Of a DNA stretch of 64,000 nt, positions 58,187 to 64,000 are shown in pieces (the first letter of the stretch is position 1; every line of letters begins with the position of its first letter). Location of the stretch: the NCBI GenBank assembly GCA_032027145.1, contig JAVSMP010000001.1:2051116-2115115 (forward strand), in the 5' to 3' direction. This DNA comes from Ignavibacterium sp. (GTDB lineage Bacteria > Bacteroidota > Ignavibacteria > Ignavibacteriales > Ignavibacteriaceae). The notes below the pieces were generated by a model. It was not told the DNA's origin and searched no databases. It was given only the letters and a program-made list of their open reading frames with translations. The position numbers and the translations under genes are program-made.

Positions 58187-58554
58187 TTATTTTCTGATTC
58201 TTAATTTCTTATCCTGGTAAACCGAAAAATTTCCTGCAATATCTTTTGAATGTGTATTAAAAATTTCTAAGAGAACATCAATTTTTTGTTGCCATCTTGC
58301 ATTTTCCATTCTTAACAGAAGTATTCCTGCGTGAGGTCTCATAGAGTTGAATACCAACTCACCAAAATCTTTATCCATCGTTATAATTACTCTTGCTTCT
58401 TTAACGGCGAGTTCAAGTCTATCAGCATCTATCATTGAAGCATTAATGTCTCGTACAGATAGTACATCAAAACCGATTTCCTTAAAATATAATTCAGCTT
58501 TTTTACTTACTCCGGCATCAAACAATAGTTCAGGCTGGTTTTATAATCAGGCAT
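58187..58554 (-). pseudogene. DUF5615 PIN-like toxin gene with a one-base frameshift
   Basis: The long frame encodes LLFDAGVSKKAELYFKEIG, SVRDINASMIDADRLELAV, RVIITMDKDFGELVF and HAGILLLRMEN, a DUF5615 (PIN-like nuclease) protein with the expected acidic residues. It has no ATG. ATG 58554, overlapping the antitoxin end by 8 bp, reads MPDYK and then runs into a stop in the wrong frame. Adding one base to the AAAA run at 58539-58542 would give MPDYKNQPELLFDAGVS, a perfect family start. The gene is therefore frameshifted, uses slippage, or contains a sequence error. Confidence 0.8.
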
Positions 58555-58768
58555 TAATCGTATATATTTTTTCTGATTCTAAAACTTTGGAAGCATAAAG
58601 CAGTGCAGCTTTAATATCATCCTTTTTTAATTCAGGGTAATCTTCAAGAATTTCTTCTTGTGTTAATCCTGCTGCTAACGCTTTAATTATTTGGTCAACA
58701 CTTATCCTTAAACCACGGATAGTTGGTTTACCAACAAGAATATCTCTGATTATTGTTATTCGCTGCAT
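58547..58768 (-). CDS. DUF433 antitoxin
   Basis: A 73-residue protein starting at ATG 58768 (MQRITIIRDILVGKPTIRGL). The signature continues RISVDQIIKALAAGLTQEEI and LEDYPELKKDDIKAALLYA, a small helix-turn-helix-like domain. DUF433 proteins pair with DUF5615 PIN-like toxins as type II toxin-antitoxin modules and probably autoregulate. A longer start at 58849 would overlap the aconitase gene and exceed the family length. It is transcribed with the aconitase gene upstream. Confidence 0.9.
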   Translation of the reverse strand: MQRITIIRDILVGKPTIRGLRISVDQIIKALAAGLTQEEILEDYPELKKDDIKAALLYASKVLESEKIYTINA

Positions 58769-58824
58769 TAAGTCCAGTTTTAAACCTCTTTTTTTGCAAA
58801 TTAATTTACAAAGGTAATCAATTA

Positions 58825-60798
58825 CTATTTCAGTTTTCTCTTCACCCATTCTTCCAATCCGCCGGTAACAATAAGTTCCTGTGCAGCTTCACCGACAGGA
58901 TCAATTGAATAGGTCCTGTTATCAAATGTTAAAGATGAATTTTCAAAATCTATTTTAATCTTCATTCCAGATTTTACTGTAAGCTTATCTTTCCCATATT
59001 TAGATTTTAAATCATTTACAAGCTGCGGGCATTCAATAAGTAAATATCCATTGTTAAGTGCATTACGCTTATAAGTTTCATTAAAAGTGCCGGCAACAAC
59101 AAGCTGTATCCCTTTATACTTTAGTGCAGTTGCTGCCTGTTCGCGTGAAGAACCCGTTCCAAAATTAAAACCACCGACCAGGATATCACCTGATTTTGCT
59201 ATCTTAACGAACTCCGGATCATAATTTTCCATAACAACTTCAGCCTGCTGCTGCGGAGTAAAATCATCAATGTAAGTGTATTTACCGGGATAAATTCCGT
59301 CAGTATTCATATTATCCTGATGACAGAAAAGTAATTCACCTTCAAGAACCGGTTTGAATCCAGTAATAATTTTAACTGATACTTTCGCATCTGATTTTTT
59401 AGGATTAACTTTTACTGTGCCTTTAATTTCACGAAGATCTTTGTTACTCCAGTCAAAATCAATCTTACCGGAAATAGCTGATGAAGCGACAACCGCAGGT
59501 GAAGCCAAATAAGCCTGAGCATTTGGTGAGCCCATTCTGCCTTTAAAGTTTCTGTTGGTTGCAGAAATTCCGATTTCACCATCTTCCAGCAAACCTGTTC
59601 CAAGACCGATGCAAGGTCCGCATCCGGAAGGAAGTGGAATTGCACCAGCTTCGATAAGCGACTGCCAATAACCGTATCGTTCAGCTTCTTTCTGTACTTC
59701 ACTTGATGCAGCAGCAATATAAAATTTAACATTCGGATCAACTTTCTTACCTTTAACAACTGCAGCAGCTTCAGCAATATCATCAAGTCTGCTGTTAACA
59801 CAGGAAACAAGATAAGCTTTGTTGATCTTGATTTCTTTTCCCTTAAGCTCGGAAACAGAGGCATAAGTTTTAACAGTATTGGGTCCCGAAACATAAGGTT
59901 CGACAGTTGTTAAGTCTAATTTTAATTCTTTTGCATAGAAAGCCTCTGCATCGGCTTTAGGAATATTATGTTCCAGTTCTTCGATTCTTTTATTATTAAT
60001 TCTTGGATGTAGTCCATTTCCATCAACATCGGAAAAGACGCCCTGAAGTCCGCGATGTTCAATAAATCTCTCTCGTTTCTTCAGCCAAAGAATTGCTGCA
60101 AGATCAATTGGAAAAACTCCTGCAAGCGCACCCCACTCAGTTGTCATATTTGCGATTGCCAGTCTTTCATCAATAGTTAAATATCTAACTCCATCTCCAA
60201 CGAATTCAATTGCGTGGTTTAACACTTCATCCTGATTGAAGAATCCACAAAGTGCAATGATAACATCTTTACCTGTTACACCTTGTCGTAAGCTGCCTTG
60301 CAATTCAACTTTTGCAATAGGCGGAACCTGCCACCAGGTTCTTCCGGTTGCCCAGATTGCTGCAGCATCAGTACGAACAATTGGAGTTCCGAGACAGCCA
60401 AGCCCGCCGTACATATTTGAGTGTGAATCTGAAGCAACAACCATTGTTCCGGGCCAGGCATAACCTTCTTCGCACATTATCTGATGTCCGATTCCTCTTC
60501 CGGCAGGATAGAAGTCTGCACCCATTGATTTAGCAAACTCTTCAATCTTTCTATACTTTTCAAGATTTTTTTCGGAAGTATCCTGTACATTATGATCGAG
60601 AGTATTTACAACCTGTCGTGGATTGAAAAGTTTTGTAGCTCCGATTGATTTAAATTTTGGAATGACTGCACCGGTGTTATCGTGTGTCATTACATACGCA
60701 GGTTTGATTGATAAATAATCACCTGCTCTAACTTCGTGTTTTGGATCTAATCCAACTGCGAACTTTTGTGCTATTTTTTCTATTAGTGTTTGTGACAT
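58825..60798 (-). CDS. Aconitase / homoaconitase-family hydratase
   Basis: A 657-residue iron-sulfur hydro-lyase starting at ATG 60798 (ribosome site GGAG; a longer start at 60822 lies in a REP element). Cluster cysteines are seen in SCVNSR and in SGCGPCIGLG; substrate motifs include MTHDNTGAVIPKF, ASDSHSNMYGGLG, NTDGIYPGKYTYIDD and GFNFGTGSSREQAAT. Overall the sequence resembles fungal mitochondrial homoaconitase (Lys4) more than AcnA or AcnB, as judged from memory of that family. Neighbouring isocitrate dehydrogenase and citrate lyase genes favour citrate-isocitrate isomerisation. Its 3' end is partly duplicated at 58117-58170. Confidence 0.9.
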   Translation of the reverse strand: MSQTLIEKIAQKFAVGLDPKHEVRAGDYLSIKPAYVMTHDNTGAVIPKFKSIGATKLFNPRQVVNTLDHNVQDTSEKNLEKYRKIEEFAKSMGADFYPAGRGIGHQIMCEEGYAWPGTMVVASDSHSNMYGGLGCLGTPIVRTDAAAIWATGRTWWQVPPIAKVELQGSLRQGVTGKDVIIALCGFFNQDEVLNHAIEFVGDGVRYLTIDERLAIANMTTEWGALAGVFPIDLAAILWLKKRERFIEHRGLQGVFSDVDGNGLHPRINNKRIEELEHNIPKADAEAFYAKELKLDLTTVEPYVSGPNTVKTYASVSELKGKEIKINKAYLVSCVNSRLDDIAEAAAVVKGKKVDPNVKFYIAAASSEVQKEAERYGYWQSLIEAGAIPLPSGCGPCIGLGTGLLEDGEIGISATNRNFKGRMGSPNAQAYLASPAVVASSAISGKIDFDWSNKDLREIKGTVKVNPKKSDAKVSVKIITGFKPVLEGELLFCHQDNMNTDGIYPGKYTYIDDFTPQQQAEVVMENYDPEFVKIAKSGDILVGGFNFGTGSSREQAATALKYKGIQLVVAGTFNETYKRNALNNGYLLIECPQLVNDLKSKYGKDKLTVKSGMKIKIDFENSSLTFDNRTYSIDPVGEAAQELIVTGGLEEWVKRKLK

Positions 60799-60817
60799 AT
60801 TTTTCTCCGTAATGATT

Positions 60818-60876
60818 GTCATTGCGAGTTACGATTTGAGTTGCCATTAGGGAACCAATCGTGACGAAGCAATCTG
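60818..60876. repeat. REP half-site, left of the GIY-YIG pseudogene
   Basis: Begins GTCATTGCGAGTTACGATTT and ends GACGAAGCAATCTG, the left half of the REP family seen at 48946 and 50907. The right half is displaced to 61271-61304. The gap it lies in (60799-61314, about 500 bp) otherwise holds only the pseudogene. Confidence 0.8.
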
Positions 60877-60963
60877 TAAAATTGTTTTCTACATTTATTT
60901 TTTTTGAAATACTATATTGAAGATTGTTTCACAAAAGACTCTTTACCAATAACAGTTATATTA

Positions 60964-61261
60964 TCATTTATAAACTTCTTCAAAATTATATAAGTCTTTC
61001 CAATCAGGATTTAATTTATTAATAAGTTCTATCTTCTTTTTTCTAGAACCAGCTTTTATTTGCTTTTCTCTTTTGATAGCATCTCTGGCATTATCAAATG
61101 ATTCAAAGTAAACAAGCTTATCTACATTATATTTTTTTTGTAAAACCTTCGATTAACTTAGCTTATTGCTCCCACACTCTTCTCATCAAACTATTAGTCA
61201 TTCCTGAATAAAGTACAGAATTATTTTTATTAGATAATATGTAAATGTAATAATTCTTCAT
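60964..61261 (-). pseudogene. Decayed GIY-YIG endonuclease-domain gene
   Basis: From ATG 61261 it reads MKNYYIYILSNKNNSVLYSG and MTNSLMRRVWEQ, then a stop (TAA where the family has a Lys-like residue). The frame continues AKLIEGFT and shifts at an eight-A run (61132-61139 on the plus strand, as T). In the next frame it continues YNVDKLVYFESFDNARDAIK and REKQIKAGSRKKKIELINKL, ending at TGA 60964. This is the single-domain GIY-YIG family (about 95 residues) common as intergenic inserts in Bacteroidota-like genomes. Two lesions make it inactive. Confidence 0.88.
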
Positions 61262-61270
61262 TTATCATAG

Positions 61271-61304
61271 AGATTGCTTTACTCGAAGACTCGTTCGCAA
61301 TGAC
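61271..61304. repeat. REP half-site, right of the GIY-YIG pseudogene
   Basis: AGATTGCTTTACTCGAAGAC, then TCGTTCGCAATGAC: the right half of the REP family. It matches the right half of the element at 48946 (GATTGCTTCACTCGAAGACT) almost exactly. Confidence 0.8.
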
Positions 61305-61314
61305 CTTCACTGTG

Positions 61315-61848
61315 TCAAGCTTTAAACGGATCAAAGGAAACAAAATCTGCATGATGAACAATTATTGCTTCAACATTGCGTTTTGCAAGGTCGCCTTCTT
61401 TTGCATGATAAGCAATTATATGCTGAACTTCATAAGGTAATCCAAATCTATCAGCAATTGAAACGCCGCTGAAAGGATGACGAAGCAAATGTCCGGCTTT
61501 GCTTGTTACAAGCTTACCGTCAACTTTATCATACTCAATAAGTTTTCCAATATCAATTAAGATTGCACCGGCGATAAGTAAATCCATATCAATTTTTATT
61601 TCACTGCCGAAATTTTCTTTCATTCTTTTTGCGATATCAACAGAAAGTTGAACAGCTGTCCGTTTGTGATTCATAAAAGAAATTTTGCAATCCTTAATCA
61701 ATAATGAAAATGGAATGACTTCAAGATCTTCAGGAGTTAAAACTGAGTTTTCGATTGCATAGACCCAGCAGTTTAAAACTTTCTCTCTGAGCTGGTGATT
61801 TTCAATCCAATTAATTTCTGGCCATATTTTTAATACTTTTTCTTTCAT
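61315..61848 (-). CDS. HD-domain-like protein with altered metal motif
   Basis: A 177-residue helical protein resembling small HD phosphohydrolases: H61 in NHKRTAVQLSVDIA, then GAILIDIGKL where the HD doublet should be, and H120, H124, H143, H148 and H165-H166-x-D168. The doublet reads I98-D99, so the metal-binding His is lost and hydrolase activity is doubtful. It lies between icd and the aconitase gene on the same strand. A binding or regulatory role in citrate metabolism is possible, but nothing in the sequence names it. Confidence 0.75.
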   Translation of the reverse strand: MKEKVLKIWPEINWIENHQLREKVLNCWVYAIENSVLTPEDLEVIPFSLLIKDCKISFMNHKRTAVQLSVDIAKRMKENFGSEIKIDMDLLIAGAILIDIGKLIEYDKVDGKLVTSKAGHLLRHPFSGVSIADRFGLPYEVQHIIAYHAKEGDLAKRNVEAIIVHHADFVSFDPFKA

Positions 61849-61868
61849 TGATCCTCCGTAATAGGAAA

Positions 61869-62313
61869 GAAGCGAGATACAAGACGATTCATCGCAACTT
61901 TAATCATTTTTAATTTTTTTTAATAAATTTTGATAACATCGCAAAAGAATGTTTAATCATTTCTGCGAGTTGTTTAATATCTGTACAGTTTAAATAATCT
62001 AACTTAACTGCAATTTCAATCCTAGTATCCAATTCAACTGCTGATGCTCTTGCAATATCCAGAAATCTTAATGTTTCTAAATTTGAGCTTCTGATATTTC
62101 TCTCAGAAATATTTAAAGGAATCGAAATAGCAGCTTGCCTGATTTGAGAAGTAAGAGCAAAGTGTTCTTGTGACAGAAATTTTGAAGTAAACTTGTAAAC
62201 TTCTGAAACGAGTTCAACGCTTTTTTTCCATACATCCAGTTTTTTATGACTAAGATCTAACATTTATTTTCTGATTTATTTTCCTCTTGCGTTTAGGTCT
62301 TTCGTCTTACTTC
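61869..62313. repeat. Imperfect inverted repeats around the second four-helix-bundle gene
   Basis: GAAGCGAGATACAAGAC at 61869-61885 and, on the opposite strand, GAAGTAAGACGAAAGAC at 62297-62313 match at 12 of 17 bases. They bracket the S23-family gene at 61910-62263 as the better-preserved pair brackets the one at 56 kb. Confidence 0.5.
61910..62263 (-). CDS. Four-helix-bundle protein (S23/IVP family)
   Basis: A 117-residue helical protein of the same family as that at 56006 but clearly diverged. Family features are HKKLDVWKKSVELVSEVYKF, LTSQIRQAAISIPLNISER and FLDIARASAVELDTRIEIA. The usual NIAEG motif of helix two reads NISER. It sits between icd and the HD-like gene. Its flanks carry short sequences (GAAGCGAGATAC and relatives) in inverted orientation, consistent with an inserted element. 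Confidence 0.87.
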   Translation of the reverse strand: MLDLSHKKLDVWKKSVELVSEVYKFTSKFLSQEHFALTSQIRQAAISIPLNISERNIRSSNLETLRFLDIARASAVELDTRIEIAVKLDYLNCTDIKQLAEMIKHSFAMLSKFIKKN

Positions 62314-62320
62314 TTTCGTC

Positions 62321-63502
62321 TCACAATTTAGCAATTATTTCATCTGTCATTTGCTGTGTTGTGCAGGCACCTTTGCTGAATACATCAGGTCCGCCCCGCA
62401 GTTTCATCATATCATAAGTTTTAACTTTTCCTTCTTCAACCACTTTAGCAATTGCTTTTTTGATTTTTTCAGATTTTTCTGTTTCACCAATATGGTCAAG
62501 CATCATACAGGCACTCATAATCATTGCTATTGGATTTACGATTGAAGGATTTAACTCCTGATACTTTGGTGCACTTCCATGAGTCGGTTCAAAAACTGCA
62601 ACCTCATCACCAATATTTGCACTGCAGGCAAAACCAAGTCCGCCAATCAGACCAGCAAAACCATCAGAAATAATATCTCCAAACATGTTTTCTGCAACTA
62701 CAACTCCGTAATCCTCGGGATTTTTAGTAAGCCACATCATTTGTGCATCAATATTGGTATCCCACAAAGCAATTCCGGGATACTCTTTTGCTAATTCTTT
62801 TCCAATCTTTAACATCATTCCTGAAGTTTCGCGAAGCACATTTGGTTTTTCACAAACGGTAACATTTTTATAGCCGAATTTTTTTGCATACTCAAAAGCA
62901 GCGCGGATAATTCTTGTTGCAGCATGTTTGGTAACTATTCTTGTTGAAATTGCGAGCTCCTCATTGGGAACATCTTTAAATGCTTTCCATTTTGGATGAG
63001 ATTCAAATGCAGCACGAACATTGGCAGGAGGATTTGTCCATTCAATTCCTGCATAAAGTCCTTCTGTATTTTGTCTGAAAATAACTGAGTTGACAATCGG
63101 TTCTTCATAGCTGCCTTTACCATCTTTTCTGATAAAGTTAAGCGGGTTTCCTTTGAATGCAATACAAGGACGAATACAAATATCAAGATTAAATATTTGT
63201 CTCATAGAAACTATTGGTGAAAAATAAACATAACCTTTCCCTTTTAATGAAGGATCAAGTTCTTTATCAGCTGCATCTTTTGGTTTAGAAGTAATAGCGC
63301 CAAAAAGCCCGAGTTTATGTTGTTTTAACAAATCAATTGTACGCTGTGGAAGTGCATTTCCTTCACTGCACCAGAAATCCCAGCCAATATCTCCATGGAC
63401 ATATTCGGCTTCAAATCCGACTGCGTTTAAAACTTTGATTGCTTCTGGTAATACTGTTTTACCAATGCCGTCCCCGGGCATTGAAACGATGGTTCTCTTC
63501 AT
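62321..63502 (-). CDS. icd: Isocitrate dehydrogenase family protein
   Basis: A 393-residue beta-decarboxylating dehydrogenase. I chose ATG 63502 (MKRTIVSMPGDGIGK) with AGGA upstream; a longer frame from 63553 adds residues that do not fit the family. Substrate and metal motifs are RQNTEGLYAGIEW, the TKHAATRIIRAAFEYA helix, NIDAQMMWL and ENMFGDIISDGFAGLIGGLG, then EPTHGSAPKY. Neighbouring aconitase and citrate lyase genes support isocitrate as substrate. Isopropylmalate or homoisocitrate cannot be excluded, the latter because the aconitase looks homoaconitase-like. It is the first gene of the citrate run. Confidence 0.88.
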   Translation of the reverse strand: MKRTIVSMPGDGIGKTVLPEAIKVLNAVGFEAEYVHGDIGWDFWCSEGNALPQRTIDLLKQHKLGLFGAITSKPKDAADKELDPSLKGKGYVYFSPIVSMRQIFNLDICIRPCIAFKGNPLNFIRKDGKGSYEEPIVNSVIFRQNTEGLYAGIEWTNPPANVRAAFESHPKWKAFKDVPNEELAISTRIVTKHAATRIIRAAFEYAKKFGYKNVTVCEKPNVLRETSGMMLKIGKELAKEYPGIALWDTNIDAQMMWLTKNPEDYGVVVAENMFGDIISDGFAGLIGGLGFACSANIGDEVAVFEPTHGSAPKYQELNPSIVNPIAMIMSACMMLDHIGETEKSEKIKKAIAKVVEEGKVKTYDMMKLRGGPDVFSKGACTTQQMTDEIIAKL

Positions 63503-63689
63503 AAAAAAAATTCCTGTATAATTAGAAAAAATTGACATCTCAAACTTAGCCATTTGATGATGATCAAAGCAAGGATTAAAGCCCCTATTTGGCTGAAACA
63601 GGATAAGAAAATTTAGTTTTAATCGGCAAAAATATTAAATTAGTAAGGAATTTGACGATAATAAGATATAATCGAACAAAACTATCAAA

Positions 63690-64000
63690 ATGCCTGAAAA
63701 TCTATCTGAAAAATCATTAGAACAAGCTAATCTCGAATCATTATTAGATTCTTCAATTGATGTTATTATTCGGATTTCTGATAGTGCAGTTATCTATTAT
63801 TTGAGTGCTTCTTCTATTAATTTAATTGGATATTTGAATTCAGATTTATATGGTAAATCACTAATTGCGTTTATCAGTGAAGAACAAACTGAAGAGTTTA
63901 AATTGTGGCTTACAGAAGTTTTCCAATCTGATAAAACTAAAAGCTTCAGATCTGATTTAATTGACAATAAAAATAAAAAAGTTGCAGTCGAGTTTTCTCT
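63690..64000 (+). CDS. PAS-domain sensor protein, C-terminus cut by window edge
   Basis: ATG 63690 opens a frame (MPENLSEKSLEQANLESLLD) that is open to the edge, 103 codons. Residues about 18-100 form a PAS domain: SIDVIIRISDSAVIYYLSAS, then GYLNSDLYGKSLIAFISEE and FRSDLIDNKNKKVAVEFS. Such starts usually belong to sensor histidine kinases or diguanylate cyclases; the output domain is outside the window. It is divergent from icd, with 187 bp between them. Confidence 0.8.
   Translation, partial: MPENLSEKSLEQANLESLLDSSIDVIIRISDSAVIYYLSASSINLIGYLNSDLYGKSLIAFISEEQTEEFKLWLTEVFQSDKTKSFRSDLIDNKNKKVAVEFS

Noticed and set aside
58547-58849. Long 100-residue version of the DUF433 antitoxin
   Set aside because: The first 27 residues are read through the aconitase 3' end in another frame; the family begins at MQRITI, ATG 58768.
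59412-59894. 160-residue minus-strand frame inside the aconitase gene
   Set aside because: It overlaps the well-supported aconitase frame entirely, has biased low-complexity composition and matches no family.
1-64000. tRNA or rRNA genes
   Set aside because: No cloverleaf-like or rRNA-like stretch was recognised on either strand in a visual read; a covariance search was not possible.

Overview
The window looks like a chromosomal piece of an AT-rich, Gram-negative bacterium of the Bacteroidota/Ignavibacteriota type (inference). Two secreted proteins end in type IX secretion (T9SS) sorting domains that open with the motif QNYPNPFNP. There is also a TonB receptor followed by a DUF4249-like lipoprotein, many Sec signal peptides, few strong Shine-Dalgarno sites, and REP-like palindromes of the GTCATTGC...GCAATGAC kind. 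No rRNA, tRNA, CRISPR array, transposase or integrase was seen.

Region 1 (1-9.8 kb). On the minus strand, two peptide-type ABC permeases are followed by a 1199-residue Ser/Thr kinase-NTPase-TPR protein. A sigma-54 activator overlaps it by 26 bp. Next comes a repeat-containing secreted protein, cut by the window edge, with a plausible sigma-54 promoter in front. The two ABC ATPases of the importer are transcribed divergently with a YbaK-type deacylase; no substrate-binding protein is present.

Region 2 (10-28 kb). Mostly housekeeping and secreted enzymes: a trypsin-like protease and an FG-GAP protein (both T9SS cargo), an aldo/keto reductase that appears to start at ATT, a GH20 hexosaminidase, a small NAD(P)-binding protein, TypA/BipA, a quinone oxidoreductase, an LTA-synthase-like membrane enzyme, a formimidoyltransferase-cyclodeaminase with an inserted C2H2-like zinc finger, and acetyl-CoA synthetase.

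Region 3 (28-41.4 kb). An RHS island: a tail-fibre-like secreted protein, a 2556-residue RHS protein, a beta-propeller (WD40-like) protein, an orphan RHS C-terminal cassette, a second paralogous beta-propeller protein, and a decayed third RHS fragment. The two RHS C-terminal domains are related to each other and so are the two propellers. This suggests an RHS-toxin family with dedicated exported beta-propeller partners, probably immunity proteins, and is my best candidate for an undescribed system.

Region 4 (41.4-52 kb). A TonB receptor, DUF4249-like lipoprotein and PEGA/propeller lipoprotein operon, an S37 peptidase, and a MacAB-like efflux set (adaptor, ATPase, two permeases) with REP elements between its genes.

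Region 5 (52-63.5 kb, minus strand). A citrate-metabolism run: isocitrate dehydrogenase, HD-like protein, aconitase of the homoaconitase-like type, PrpD-family protein, a CitD-CitE fusion, CitF and a patatin. Together these could interconvert 2-oxoglutarate, isocitrate, citrate, oxaloacetate and acetate; the acetyl-CoA synthetase at 26 kb could re-activate acetate. The gaps of this run hold small inserts: two four-helix-bundle (S23/IVP) genes flanked by inverted repeats, a decayed GIY-YIG nuclease gene lying between two REP half-sites, and a DUF433/DUF5615 toxin-antitoxin pair between two copies of the aconitase 3' end. The window closes with the start of a PAS-domain protein on the plus strand.
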